Source: Hungatella_A sp034142505 (GTDB taxonomy: Bacteria > Bacillota > Clostridia > Lachnospirales > Lachnospiraceae). From it: 64,000 nucleotides of DNA. Below, piece by piece: positions 36,001-45,093 of the stretch. The translations under genes were made by a program, and so were the position numbers. Positions within the stretch are counted from its first letter, which is position 1; each line of letters starts with the position of its first letter. A model generated the notes under the pieces. The model had not been told where the DNA came from, did no database searches, and saw only the letters and a list, made by a program, of their open reading frames with translations. The DNA lies in contig JAWZDV010000017.1 of the NCBI GenBank assembly GCA_034142505.1, positions 1 through 64,000 of the forward strand, given 5' to 3'.

Positions 36001-39000
36001 ATGAAGCATCACATGATGTTCCTGCCATCAATCAGAAGAATGGGGTGATTGTGACAGCGCGGGTTTATTTAACACAGAAGAACCGCAGCACGGCCATGGA
36101 ATTAAGCGGTACTGTAAATACAGACGGCGAGATAAAAAACCATGCACAGGCAGAAGGCGGGGAGGGCGGCAGCGACTGGACAAAACCGTCGGAGGCTTCA
36201 GCATTTGCCATAGGAGCGGCGATAGAGAAGAAAGCTTACTATATCAACCGCGCCCAGGAAGAAATTACGGATGCCAACAGTCTGCTGCATCCGGCGGATC
36301 AAAGTGTGACCTTCCGCTCCGGCGATGTGGTGTGCTACAATATCAAACTTTCCAACAAAGGACAGAATCCCTTTACGGCCCAGTTGACTGATGATGTGGC
36401 TGATTTATTCGGAACGGCCGGCGTGCAGTATGCAACAGCCTCCTTAAATGGGGCGGAGGGGTCGGTATTCAAGAAACTGCCGGGCGGCAGCTGGGAGGTG
36501 GTCAGCCTTTTGGATGGTGGAAAGGCCCTTGATCTGCCGGTAGAGTTAAAAGCGGCTGAGATGGCGGAATTCCGCATCTATTTGAAGATACCAAACGATG
36601 CCAGCAATCAGTTTGTGGAGAACCAGGCCAAGGCGGTGATCAGCCATGAGGGAAAGGACTATTCCATCCTGGCGGCGGCGACCATTGCGATCAACCAGGA
36701 TGTGCAGAAGGCTTCGATTGAGAAAGAAGTGTACGCGGTTGCCAGAGAGTTTGAGATAAAAAATAACAAAGGTTACTTGAAAGGAGCCAGATGGAACAAC
36801 CCCAGCCTTGGAACTGAGTCTTCCGGTTATACTCCGGATGAAATTCCGCTGAAAGTGGGGAAAGGCGATTATGTATTCTACCGAATCACCATTCACAATG
36901 AGGGAGAGGAACCTTTAAATATCTATGAGATCCAGGACTGGCTGCCGGAGGGCATGAGTTTTAAACGTTTCTACGCGTTTAACGGAACGGGCAATGTCTC
37001 AAATCCGAGAGTGCCGGGAGCGTTCGATGAGACGGATACGCTGGATTTAGGTCCATCTTCCAGAGCCCCTCTTTTAAACAGTGGAACTACGAACTGGCTG
37101 TTCTATGACGACGCAGATGGCGGCGGCTGGGATCACAATGGCGTGGCCACGGTTAAGCACGGAGGCGGAAGCAATTTCGTCAGCAATACGCTGTACCGGG
37201 CCAGACTTTACAACAAAAACATGGGGGACTCCATTACCGATGTGGTGGCAGTCGATCCGGGCAGAAGCGCGGTATATGGAATCATTGCACAGGTAAACCG
37301 AGATTTTGAAAGTGGAGTTATCCTCACCAACAATACCGGTGTTGTGGTGGACCAGGCTGCAATTACGGACAGTGAGACGGAAAAACCGGTGAGTGAACTG
37401 GACGGCGCCGTGGGAGGCAGGCGGTATTACGACGATAAGCATAAGATCATAACGGCGTCGGCGGATGTCGTCACAGCAGGGATCTACACGCCGGGCATTG
37501 AGAAGAGACTGGCCCAGTACGAGACCCTGGGGAAATGGTATGATTATATCGAAGGGGGAACCAATGCAGGAATGGCTCCCAACCATGGGATGCGCTGGAA
37601 TATCACCCTGCATAACGGAACGAACCTCTATCTGTCCAGAGGGCCGATCGAGAATTACACCGTGAAAGATATCCTTCCTCTGGACTTATACTATAATCAA
37701 AATGATGGGAACAGCAATTATATTGCAAATTCCGCAGGTGCAAAAGTGTCCCTTCCATTGCCGATGACGGAAATCCTGGAGGATGGAAGGGTGGCAGTCA
37801 GCTGGCAGGTGGAGAGGCAGGAAAACGGACAGTACCGGATCACAGGGGCCGAAGGAGAGACCAGGCAGACGACGACGGATTTGTCAATTCCGGTGAAAGG
37901 GACGCTGGCCGTACAGATTGGAACCATCGGAGGCCAAGAGGGCGCCAAATACGGAACATACGTCAATCAGGCAGAGCTGATTCCAATCGGCTGTACCTTT
38001 GAAGAATCCTGTGCCGGTACCGTAATCAAAGATGACAAGGACCATGCCTATGCCGTGCATGCGGAGGCATCCGTCGATATTTTCATCAAGGACGGACAGA
38101 CGGAGGCCTGGAAGGAGATTACAGGTACATTCCAGGGTGATACAAAGACGGCTTCCGGAAAAGACAGCGGGAACAATACGGTGTCTGCCGATGCGGGAAG
38201 CGTGGTGAAGTATACGCTGAACGTCAAGAGCCATGTAACAGGCGGAATCGAAGATATGGTGATTGTGGACCGACTTCCGGCCATCGGTGATAACGGCGTC
38301 GTGAACAACATGAAGAGAAATTCAGATTTCACAGTGCAGTTTGCCGATTCCCCTGACGTAAAAGTCAGTGTGAGGAAAGAGGACGGAACGATCAATGAGT
38401 TGAGAGGGGACAGCTGCCAGGTGTCCTATACCAATTGGAACGAGACGTTCAAAAATGGCGCCGCCCTTCCAACGTCCGATTGGGAGCCAGGTTATGTGGA
38501 TGGATGGAGCGGGTCGCCGAAAGGCGCGGACAGTCTGCGGGTGGAGATCTCCAATGAAGCGATGAGGGATGTAAAAACAGGCGATACCGTTGTGCTTACC
38601 TTCCATGTCAAGCTTCCGGAGTCCGAGGACTTAGATTTGAAAGACCGGCTGATCGCATGGAATACCTTCGGCTATGCTTATAAAGCGATAGGGTCTGTCA
38701 ATACATCAACCATCACGGTGGAACCGCCCAAGGTAGGAGTTGAGATTCCCACGGCTATGCTGTCGGTGGCGAAAATCGTGGAGAGCAGGCTGGATGCGGA
38801 TAAGGGACCGGAACAAGCGTTTACATTCCACATTGAGGAACAGGTTTTCGGACAGTGGAAAAACGCAGCCGGGCTTCCCCTGAAGCGGATCAATGCAGAT
38901 GGAAATATGACAGCCGGTTCCAGTGACGAAGAAGGTAGATTTACTCTGTCCCACGGGCAGACGGCAGAATTTACGGTTCTGGTCGGCCGCGGCTACCGTG

Positions 39001-39317
39001 TAAAAGAAGAACAGGCGGATGGCTATTATGTGATGGTCACCGACTTTGACGGGACTGAGAAGAGCAGCAAAGGTGAGAGCAGTTTATTTGATCCGAAGAA
39101 TCTGCCGGAGGCCTCCGTGGAGTTGACGAAAAAAGGCATTCATTATTATTGTACCTTTACCAATGCCAGAAGCAGTTTCTTTTTGCCGGAGACAGGCGGC
39201 ATCGGGACGGGAATCTTCCACAGAGGCGGAGCGGCGCTCATGGTGATGGCACTGCTTTTGCTGGCGGGAGTCTTTGCCGGGTCCTGGTTCGAAACAAGAA
39301 AGAGGAAACTCTTATGA
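33021..39317 (+). CDS. Giant LPXTG-anchored surface protein (pilin/adhesin-like)
   Basis: A 2098-residue secreted protein. The ATG at 33021 follows GCAGGGAG and opens a long signal peptide (hydrophobic LAALLAAVMAVQIVFG, then AYADD). A Thr/Ser/Glu-rich linker with four 12-residue repeats occupies about residues 197-245. Many Ig-like or DUF11-like beta domains follow (several QKNG/NNTLN/VxFKAQV patterns, and late TFHIEEQ as in CnaB-type domains). The C-terminus is a classical sorting signal: LPETG at 2055-2059, a hydrophobic helix and a basic tail. Its stop overlaps the class C sortase gene by four bases, so it is probably the pilus backbone or tip adhesin polymerised by that enzyme. Confidence 0.85.
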   Translation: MGKGLKRIMQEIKFKRRLAALLAAVMAVQIVFGSLEPISAYADDTLRYTITVKEAELLRGAEKVADAGPEEIPEIKEDCLPFAGETLREEARSQLTQFLMGTAIVKQYPSLGDHCAAIVAVSGTNDNSFDADGGRESESLIENIVFIGLNGNEKKPCEFTLQITDAKDIVVYSMTVVGYAQSGTAATASKEDGLNVETATSSNASEEPETATSSDASEEIETATSSNASEEIEHTASSDVSEELETESQEPKAATASNAEAELEEPELTAYTGAAFEETFQEELGESELGGLLKRKSRIATPGEAMAVYELEEEGPSMLVEAGGIGVAVAKNGTNAGGKVAQVDVFASEESVPSGDLVMFHAAADYSVIDDQLPPMAYFTIQFEVKDHKGQDYEGITGPESSGSAVGVGDLKGGKKEEWEAIRSRLESNGNPEAAGKDDWVMVTEGTNAFYYSPSEKLAVFGIEGGGTAITNLPLSFRFPNGVTPDGSSITATPGILNKQELEEAYKGEGPGDDSVLIEGDPVSITSTAEFYWKNVSKTSSSSMGNLAAGTGVSNEIVYQLSGQKDYKKDTGLLYTKEYTVRDEMRFDGFYLDVSGYELKEQQAKNGSYLKGEWALTKNGKTVTKVLGLRIPGEKNDTGIAAPVYDNNDPSTNRVIGFDVTYTVQNDSLNGPAAKDLNDISNNTLNVYFGLGNMVKAARDIIVFEENGSLPNIKNKVDFDAYSIMHEEGQPEEPNDGLTNHHSTAQKNLSTQAGYSITKSAFTDEECKIAATGSNKVFEPGSWVYYKITAQNNSYRDEKFQITDTLPDGLDAAGVETIKVTVNQTELSGGSDLDVKAENGVMTWDEILIPSGGKAEVVFKAQVKSKEEFLSGAFDTTLLNRAELFRSGNDGSRVGFGDATVFVNLNTLQEQELSFNKEVKSADGKTPVVGSQLIYTLNASLSAGVKNSHWITLKDEWPSEVTLKKITKIPAQTTITITDRNGSVLDTYENNGSNEASHDVPAINQKNGVIVTARVYLTQKNRSTAMELSGTVNTDGEIKNHAQAEGGEGGSDWTKPSEASAFAIGAAIEKKAYYINRAQEEITDANSLLHPADQSVTFRSGDVVCYNIKLSNKGQNPFTAQLTDDVADLFGTAGVQYATASLNGAEGSVFKKLPGGSWEVVSLLDGGKALDLPVELKAAEMAEFRIYLKIPNDASNQFVENQAKAVISHEGKDYSILAAATIAINQDVQKASIEKEVYAVAREFEIKNNKGYLKGARWNNPSLGTESSGYTPDEIPLKVGKGDYVFYRITIHNEGEEPLNIYEIQDWLPEGMSFKRFYAFNGTGNVSNPRVPGAFDETDTLDLGPSSRAPLLNSGTTNWLFYDDADGGGWDHNGVATVKHGGGSNFVSNTLYRARLYNKNMGDSITDVVAVDPGRSAVYGIIAQVNRDFESGVILTNNTGVVVDQAAITDSETEKPVSELDGAVGGRRYYDDKHKIITASADVVTAGIYTPGIEKRLAQYETLGKWYDYIEGGTNAGMAPNHGMRWNITLHNGTNLYLSRGPIENYTVKDILPLDLYYNQNDGNSNYIANSAGAKVSLPLPMTEILEDGRVAVSWQVERQENGQYRITGAEGETRQTTTDLSIPVKGTLAVQIGTIGGQEGAKYGTYVNQAELIPIGCTFEESCAGTVIKDDKDHAYAVHAEASVDIFIKDGQTEAWKEITGTFQGDTKTASGKDSGNNTVSADAGSVVKYTLNVKSHVTGGIEDMVIVDRLPAIGDNGVVNNMKRNSDFTVQFADSPDVKVSVRKEDGTINELRGDSCQVSYTNWNETFKNGAALPTSDWEPGYVDGWSGSPKGADSLRVEISNEAMRDVKTGDTVVLTFHVKLPESEDLDLKDRLIAWNTFGYAYKAIGSVNTSTITVEPPKVGVEIPTAMLSVAKIVESRLDADKGPEQAFTFHIEEQVFGQWKNAAGLPLKRINADGNMTAGSSDEEGRFTLSHGQTAEFTVLVGRGYRVKEEQADGYYVMVTDFDGTEKSSKGESSLFDPKNLPEASVELTKKGIHYYCTFTNARSSFFLPETGGIGTGIFHRGGAALMVMALLLLAGVFAGSWFETRKRKLL
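33609..33752 (+). repeat. Four 36-bp in-frame repeats in the surface protein gene
   Basis: Four consecutive 36-base units encode ETATSSNASEEP-like dodecapeptides, the last diverged to EHTASSDVSEEL. The number of units can vary by recombination without shifting the frame; the peptide is probably an extended stalk. Confidence 0.8.
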
Positions 39318-40216
39318 AGAAAAAAGGAATTTTGATTTTCGCCCTCCTGCTGTTTACAGTGGGAGGTGGAATCTATGCATATCCGACGGTCAGCAGCGCG
39401 GTTTATCAGATTAAGTCTGCCTCCTCCATCAAAGGATATCAAAAACAGGTTGAGCAGGCCGATGATGCGGCCATGGATGCCATGATAGCCAGGGCGGAGG
39501 CATATAACAAAACATTGTCGGATATTCTTTCCATAGATCCATTTCAAACCGGTGCGGGGGAACCGGATATGGATGATCTGGAGTACAACAGTCTGCTGAA
39601 TATGGATGGCCTGATGGGTTACATTGATATTCCGGTTATTGATGTATATCTTCCTGTGTATCATGGAACCGGGGTGGTTGCGTTAAAAAAAGGCGCCGGC
39701 CATCTATATGGCTCGGCACTGCCGGTGGGAGGAGAAGGAACCCATAGCGTGATCTCGGCCCACCGGGGTCTGCCTTCCGCTAAAATGTTTACGGATTTAG
39801 ATCAGGTCCGGGAGGGAGATGTTTTTTATTACCATGTATTAAACAGAATCCTGGCTTATCAGGTGGACCGGATTGAGGTGGTGGAACCGACACAGCTTTC
39901 CGCTCTGGACCCGGTGCCGGGTAAGGATTACATGACGCTGTTTACCTGTACCCCTTACGGGATCAACAGCCACCGGCTGTTAGTCAGAGGGGTCAGAATT
40001 CCCTATGAAGTGACAACTGCCAAAGAAGCCGCGCTGAATGCGCCGGAGAATCAGCCAAAACTAGACGCAAAGGTATCACCTGTGTCCATTGTGACTGCGG
40101 CGGCGGCGGGGATCATCCTTCTGGCAGCGTTGGCGGTGCTGGTGTCTCTGACCGTGCCCGTTTTCATAAGGGCTATGAAACGGCGCAGAAGGAAGAAAAA
40201 AGGGAGGCGGAAATAA
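39314..40216 (+). CDS. Class C (pilus-polymerising) sortase
   Basis: A 300-residue membrane-bound transpeptidase. An N-terminal membrane helix (GILIFALLLFTVGGGIYAY), the catalytic histidine in VISAHRGLPSAK, the cysteine C212 in TLFTCTPYGINSHRL and the arginine in that same stretch are all present. A second C-terminal membrane helix with a basic tail (KRRRRKKKGRRK) marks class C, which links pilins by isopeptide bonds. The start at 39314 overlaps the preceding stop and follows GAGGAAAC. Substrate is expected to be the giant LPXTG protein just upstream. Confidence 0.9.
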   Translation: MKKKGILIFALLLFTVGGGIYAYPTVSSAVYQIKSASSIKGYQKQVEQADDAAMDAMIARAEAYNKTLSDILSIDPFQTGAGEPDMDDLEYNSLLNMDGLMGYIDIPVIDVYLPVYHGTGVVALKKGAGHLYGSALPVGGEGTHSVISAHRGLPSAKMFTDLDQVREGDVFYYHVLNRILAYQVDRIEVVEPTQLSALDPVPGKDYMTLFTCTPYGINSHRLLVRGVRIPYEVTTAKEAALNAPENQPKLDAKVSPVSIVTAAAAGIILLAALAVLVSLTVPVFIRAMKRRRRKKKGRRK

Positions 40217-40217
40217 T

Positions 40218-41210
40218 ATGAGACGATTGACAGCAATCATAAGAGCGGGGCGTATTCTGGGGACGGCAGTATTTCTGGCAGCTCTCTTTGTACAGACGGC
40301 AGCGGCAGAGCCAAAGCAGGAGGCAAAGCCGTCTCTGACGATAGAAGCTCATTCCGGGGGAAAAGGGATTGCAGGCCTTGGCTGGTCTGTCTATCAGGTG
40401 GCGGAAATGCCCCGCGACGGTGAGTTTACCCTGAAAGCAGCATTTGCCGCCTCCGGGCTGGATGTGAAAAGCCTGGATGGGAGCACTGCAGATGAAATGC
40501 AAAAGAGCGCGGCCATGCTGGTTTCCTTTGTGAAAGAGAACCAGATCGAGGCGGATCAGTCGGTAAAGACCGGAAAAGACGGAGCGGCAGGCCTGAAAGA
40601 TATGGAAAGGGGACTGTATCTGATCTGCCAGAGCGGAAATGAGAATCCGGATATCATCGTAACGTCACAGCCATTTTTTGTATCGCTGCCGATGATGAAA
40701 CATACCGAAGGAGTTTTAAGCTGGCAGTATGATGTGACGGCAGTTCCGAAGCTGGAGGTCACGGTGCCTGAGACGGAGCCGACAAAGACCGAGCCGTCGG
40801 AAAGTGAGCCGACAGAGACCGAACCGCCGGAGACGAAACCGGAGGAGAGCCAGCCGGAAGAAAGCCAGCCGGAAGAGACCCAGCCCCCGGCAGACGTCCC
40901 TGATCATCCGGGTGGAAATTCCGGTGGAAGTCCCGGAGGAAATTCAGGTGGAAACTCCACCGGAGGTCCTGGGGAAGACAGCTTCATCACGGTCACGGAT
41001 ACGCCGGTGCCGCTTGCCAGTTTTGACCCGCCGGGGGGTCTTGACCTGATTGAGATCGAAGACGAACCGGTCCCGCTGGGCGCTTTTCCCTTCGTGCCTA
41101 AAATGGGAGATATGGGAACCGGTGTTTTTGTGGCCGGCATGATCCTGTCATTTCTTTTCGGCTGCTGCGCTTTGATCTGCCGGAACAAGTATACCGGAAA
41201 GGAACAATAG
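40218..41210 (+). CDS. Secreted pilin-like surface protein with variant sorting motif
   Basis: A 330-residue protein with a signal peptide (AVFLAALFVQTAAAE), a beta-rich N-terminal domain like SpaA-type minor pilins (EAHSGGKGIAGLGWSVYQV, ERGLYLICQSGN), a Glu/Pro/Thr repeat linker (about 185-235), a Gly/Asn/Ser stretch and a C-terminal hydrophobic helix with a short basic tail. The sorting-like motif before the helix reads VPKMGD (293-298) in place of LPXTG. It sits between a class C and a class B sortase gene. Likely a minor pilin or pilus base protein. The domain reading is moderate, the motif is seen directly. Confidence 0.75.
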   Translation: MRRLTAIIRAGRILGTAVFLAALFVQTAAAEPKQEAKPSLTIEAHSGGKGIAGLGWSVYQVAEMPRDGEFTLKAAFAASGLDVKSLDGSTADEMQKSAAMLVSFVKENQIEADQSVKTGKDGAAGLKDMERGLYLICQSGNENPDIIVTSQPFFVSLPMMKHTEGVLSWQYDVTAVPKLEVTVPETEPTKTEPSESEPTETEPPETKPEESQPEESQPEETQPPADVPDHPGGNSGGSPGGNSGGNSTGGPGEDSFITVTDTPVPLASFDPPGGLDLIEIEDEPVPLGAFPFVPKMGDMGTGVFVAGMILSFLFGCCALICRNKYTGKEQ

Positions 41211-41212
41211 AT

Positions 41213-42028
41213 ATGAGCAGCCAGGGAAAACGCCGGCTCTGTACGGTTTTATTTATATTCAGTGTCCTATCCTTTTTATTTTTTGCGCTGTCTTTTCTGG
41301 CCAGACAGAACGCCTATCAGCGCAGCAGCCGTGATCTGCAGTATGTCATGGAGATTCGTGGTGTCACGGCGCAGCCGCTTTCTGATGAAGTGAAAAGCCA
41401 GATGGATGAAGCGTCGGTGAGAGCAGCGGAATATGAGGAGAAGCTTGCCAGGCAGGAAGGATACCGCCGGCTGAAGGCAGAGAATCCGGATTTTGCTGGA
41501 TGGATCAGAATTGCAGGAACGCCGGTGGATTACCCGGTTATGCAGACGAAAGATAACCCGGATTACTATTACAGAAGAGGGTTTGACAAAGAATATTCGG
41601 TTTATGGCATGATTTATATGGACGCCGCCTGTACGATCACGGAGCAGGAAACAGTTTCTCCCAATTACATCCTGTACGGCCATCACATGAAAGACGGCTC
41701 CATGTTTGCTTCACTGGAGCAATACGGTTCCAAAGAGTATTACCAGGAACACCCGGTTGTGGAATTTGAGACGGAGGATGAGCCGGGATGTTACGAGATC
41801 GTAGGAGTTGTCCGTCTTCCGGCGGAGCAGTTAAATGGGGAATTTACAGCAACGCTTGCAGCCAGAACAAAGGAAGACTATGAGAACCTGATCCGTTATG
41901 TCAAGGAGCACGGATTCTATGAGACGGGAATAGAGGCCCGGTGGCCGGATCAGCTGATTACGCTTACCACCTGTGAATATACCCAGAAAAATGGCCGACT
42001 GCTGGTGGTGGCCCGAAAGAAGGCGTAG
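41213..42028 (+). CDS. Class B sortase
   Basis: A 271-residue sortase starting at ATG 41213, two bases after the previous stop. It has one N-terminal membrane helix, then the class B layout with GWIRIAGTPVDYPVMQ, the catalytic histidine in YILYGHHMKDGS, the cysteine C254 in LITLTTCEYTQ and the arginine in KNGRLLVVARK. Class B enzymes anchor haem-uptake proteins or attach pili to the wall. Here it would probably process the variant VPKMGD protein next to it or anchor the finished pilus. Confidence 0.9.
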   Translation: MSSQGKRRLCTVLFIFSVLSFLFFALSFLARQNAYQRSSRDLQYVMEIRGVTAQPLSDEVKSQMDEASVRAAEYEEKLARQEGYRRLKAENPDFAGWIRIAGTPVDYPVMQTKDNPDYYYRRGFDKEYSVYGMIYMDAACTITEQETVSPNYILYGHHMKDGSMFASLEQYGSKEYYQEHPVVEFETEDEPGCYEIVGVVRLPAEQLNGEFTATLAARTKEDYENLIRYVKEHGFYETGIEARWPDQLITLTTCEYTQKNGRLLVVARKKA

Positions 42029-42051
42029 AGTGTGTTTTGAAAATATAGCGC

Positions 42052-42102
42052 GCTAATCACTGGTGAATATCGTGATCTATGATATAATAAAAGATATCAC
42101 GA
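42052..42102 (+). promoter_or_regulatory. Promoter region with palindrome before the secreted repeat protein
   Basis: TATAAT at 42083-42088 is a good -10; the -35 is weak. TCGTGAT (42070-42076) and ATCACGA (42096-42102) form an inverted repeat that brackets the -10, as an operator would. Confidence 0.4.
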
Positions 42103-42144
42103 GGATGTTTTGATGTAGAACGTAAATTGGAGGGAGAAACCGGA

Positions 42145-42849
42145 ATGTTAAAGCGGATTTTGATTGTGGCAGCGGTTATTACCGTATCTGCAAGTTTCCC
42201 AGCATTTGCAGGAGAGTGGAGACAGGATCAAGGAGGATGGTGGTATGATTTTGGAGATACGACCTATGCGAAGGACGGATGGCAATGGGTGGATGGGAAA
42301 TGCTATTATTTCACGCCGGATGGCTACTGTCTGCTGAATACCACGACACCGGACGGATACACGGTAGATGCCAGTGGAGCCTGGATCATAGATGGAGTGG
42401 TGCAGGTGCAGGACAATGGATCGGGGAGTCAGGTAAATCATGGTGAGGAGGTCTATCAGCTGGGGAGTATCACACTGATAAAACCGTTGGATTTCAGTTT
42501 TGAAATCATGGAAGAGACCTTCTGGGCCTTATCCAATCAGGATGATTCCATACTGCTTGCCATTGGCGGCGCTGAGACAGAGCTTTCCGATGGTATCTTG
42601 ACCGATGAACAGCTGAATCAACTCTATGATCATGTTATGCTGCAGGACGGAGTCTGGGACGCCAGGGAAAACGTGGAATTGACATCGGGCAGATGGAGAG
42701 CTTATCTATACAAAGCAGAAACGACTAAGAACGGCTATTCTGAGAAAAGATATATAAGGATAAAAAACAACCACCTGGAGATGATCATTCTGGGAAGTAT
42801 TGACCCTAACATGGATAAAGACGGTTTTCTAAATCAATGCATCCGTTAG
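42145..42849 (+). CDS. Secreted protein with cell-wall-binding-like aromatic repeats
   Basis: A 234-residue protein. The ATG at 42145 follows GGAGGGAG and opens a signal peptide (ILIVAAVITVSASFPAFAG). Residues about 24-80 carry tryptophan/tyrosine-rich motifs (GGWWYDFGD, GWQWVDGKCYYFTPDG) like the choline/cell-wall-binding repeats of Firmicute surface proteins. The remaining 150 residues are a globular domain I do not recognise. It is monocistronic, with its own promoter and a strong terminator. It probably binds the wall; the C-terminal role is unknown. Confidence 0.72.
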   Translation: MLKRILIVAAVITVSASFPAFAGEWRQDQGGWWYDFGDTTYAKDGWQWVDGKCYYFTPDGYCLLNTTTPDGYTVDASGAWIIDGVVQVQDNGSGSQVNHGEEVYQLGSITLIKPLDFSFEIMEETFWALSNQDDSILLAIGGAETELSDGILTDEQLNQLYDHVMLQDGVWDARENVELTSGRWRAYLYKAETTKNGYSEKRYIRIKNNHLEMIILGSIDPNMDKDGFLNQCIR

Positions 42850-42865
42850 CAAAAACGAATCAGAA

Positions 42866-42914
42866 AAAAGGAATCCCCGAAGAACAGCCAAACCGCTCTT
42901 CGGGGATTCCTTTT
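42866..42914. terminator. Strong bidirectional terminator
   Basis: AAAAGGAATCCCCGAAGA (42866-42883) pairs exactly with its complement at 42897-42914 and is A-rich on one side and T-rich on the other. It ends both the secreted protein gene and the mrp operon. Confidence 0.9.
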
Positions 42915-42924
42915 ATTGACTTTA

Positions 42925-45093
42925 TTACACAATATAAGAATACAACAGATACCCTAACGTCAGACACAGCCCCACGCACACCAGCATCAATCCAAAAGAC
43001 ATACTGCTTCCAATCAGCCGGTTGGTGGTTACGATTTTTTCCTCCAGCTCCATCAGCCGTGGAATCGTGGAAGTCTCGATGGGGCGTTTCCGCCGCACGG
43101 TTTTGTTGAGCACCCGGATACAGTCATCACAGAGCAGGCCCAGAGCGTAGGCGATCCGGTCGCTGACTACCCTTCGTTTGGAGACCGTAGTCTGCCGGTG
43201 GGTGGTTTTTCTCGCCAGGACAATGATGCTGTCCACCAGATGGTCCATGCAGCGGCAGACCACACTGGAAACCGCCAGAAATACCTTTACAAAGCCGCTC
43301 AGCAAATACCGGTCCAGAATCTGGCAGAAGAATCCGCAGACGTTTGGCAGCAGGCCAAGGAGAATCGGCCTGTAAACCAGATTTTCCAAATCCAGCCAGC
43401 CGGGCCAGCGGTTTGTATAACTCGAATCCTTCATCATCCACAGTCTCACCACGCCAACGTAAAGCGCCAGACCGATCCCAATCGAGATTACCGCTCCCGT
43501 CAGATTCGTGAGAGAGAAATAGCGGACCGCATGCTCCGGCGCCGCACCGTGGAAAAATGCCTGGCCCAGATCCGCAATTCCATCCATGACAATCCCCGGC
43601 AGAAATCCCATAACCGGGAGCACCACGGCGGAACCAATCAGAGCAAAAGAACTCTGCCCATTCATATACCGCGTCATACCATCGTACTTCGCCTGAAGAT
43701 TCTCATCCTCATTCTTCTCCACAAACAGCGCGATAAACAATTTCAGCATGTAAGCCACCGTGATCCCGCCGCTTAACAGAAAGGTCCACTCCACCGCCTT
43801 CCAGAGCCCCACAGAGCCCCCGGCGGCCGCCGCAACTAACGTGTACTCCACAATACTCTCATGAAGCAGTGTCTTGCTCACATACCCATTCCACAGCGGG
43901 ATTCCCGCAATTCCAAGCGCTCCCATCAGAAAGCAGAAGCACAGCGCCGGTTTCTTCCGGCCAAAACCGCGGATATCATTTAAATTCAGCTTATGCAGAT
44001 TCTGGAACACAACACCGGCGGCCATAAACAGCACCAGCTTGATCAGCGAGTGGTTCACCATGTGAAGCAGCGTTCCCCGGACAGCGAGGGCATTTTCCTC
44101 GCCGAGAATCCCCTGCATTCCCATGCCCACCAGGATAAATCCAATCTGCGACATGGAAGAGCAGGCCAGTGTCCGTTTCAGATCCACAGAGAACAGCGCC
44201 AGCAGCGCGCCCCCGAACATGGTGACAATGCCGAGCATTAAAACCAGTCCGCCCCAGGATGCATCGTGGAGGAACACGTTACAGCTGACAACCGCGATCC
44301 CAAACACGCCAACCTTTGTCAGAATACCGGACAGCAGGGCGCTTGCCGGGGCAGGAGCCACCGGGTGGGCTTTCGGCAGCCAGATATGTAACGGAAACAT
44401 ACCCGCCTTTGCGCCAAATCCAAATAAAATCAACACACCGGCTGTAAACAGCTGCAGATACACCTGATGGTCGTAAGGCCGGGCATCCATGGCCTTCCTG
44501 CACGCCTCCAGCAGCTGGTCCATATTCAGTGTCCCTGCTGTGTGATACAAAAGGAACAGGCCCATCAGCATCACCAGACCGCCGATCACCGCCACGCCGA
44601 GATAAGTCGCCGCCGCCCGCATGGACTCTTCCTTTTCATCATGAGCTACCCAAACATAGGAGGTAAAACTCATGATCTCAAAGAAAATGAAGGTCGTATA
44701 CAGGTCTGCCGACAGGAACACACCTGCCGTAGCCCCCAGGGTCAGAAGCAGAAACAGATAATACCGGTTCCGATTCCGGTAGTGGGCAAAATATTCTTTG
44801 GAAAAGATGGTGGTCATCATCCACATCCACGCCGCTATCAGTCCATACAGCGCCCGGAAGCCATCCAGCTTGAGGGCCAGCCCTAGCCCGCAGAAATCTT
44901 CCCATAAAAACTCATAAGTCTTACCGCCGATCACCTGAAGAAGCAGGTACAAAAGCACTCCAAACTCGATCACCGTCACGCCGTCCGCCGCAAGGCTTCG
45001 AAGCTCCTTATTGCGCCGCCCAATCAGATAACAGCCAAGGGCGCCGGCCATAGGCCAGAGTGCGAGAAACAGTAAAATTCCATCACCTATCAT
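42925..45093 (-). CDS. NuoL/MrpA-like large antiporter subunit of the Mrp-type complex
   Basis: A 722-residue polytopic membrane protein of the proton-conducting NuoL/M/N family. The core motifs are present: FIFFEIMSFTSYVWVAHD (key glutamate in helix 5), LLTKVGVFGI-like segment LSGILTKVGVFG, and HMVNHSLIKLVLFMAAG. It is longer than the other three large subunits because of a C-terminal extension of about 170 residues with a long amphipathic stretch and a final membrane helix. It is the last gene of the operon, overlapping the previous one by four bases. A MrpA or HyfB/EhaH-like role is likely; the true MrpA C-terminal parts are encoded separately upstream in the operon. Confidence 0.85.
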   Translation of the reverse strand: MIGDGILLFLALWPMAGALGCYLIGRRNKELRSLAADGVTVIEFGVLLYLLLQVIGGKTYEFLWEDFCGLGLALKLDGFRALYGLIAAWMWMMTTIFSKEYFAHYRNRNRYYLFLLLTLGATAGVFLSADLYTTFIFFEIMSFTSYVWVAHDEKEESMRAAATYLGVAVIGGLVMLMGLFLLYHTAGTLNMDQLLEACRKAMDARPYDHQVYLQLFTAGVLILFGFGAKAGMFPLHIWLPKAHPVAPAPASALLSGILTKVGVFGIAVVSCNVFLHDASWGGLVLMLGIVTMFGGALLALFSVDLKRTLACSSMSQIGFILVGMGMQGILGEENALAVRGTLLHMVNHSLIKLVLFMAAGVVFQNLHKLNLNDIRGFGRKKPALCFCFLMGALGIAGIPLWNGYVSKTLLHESIVEYTLVAAAAGGSVGLWKAVEWTFLLSGGITVAYMLKLFIALFVEKNEDENLQAKYDGMTRYMNGQSSFALIGSAVVLPVMGFLPGIVMDGIADLGQAFFHGAAPEHAVRYFSLTNLTGAVISIGIGLALYVGVVRLWMMKDSSYTNRWPGWLDLENLVYRPILLGLLPNVCGFFCQILDRYLLSGFVKVFLAVSSVVCRCMDHLVDSIIVLARKTTHRQTTVSKRRVVSDRIAYALGLLCDDCIRVLNKTVRRKRPIETSTIPRLMELEEKIVTTNRLIGSSMSFGLMLVCVGLCLTLGYLLYSYIV

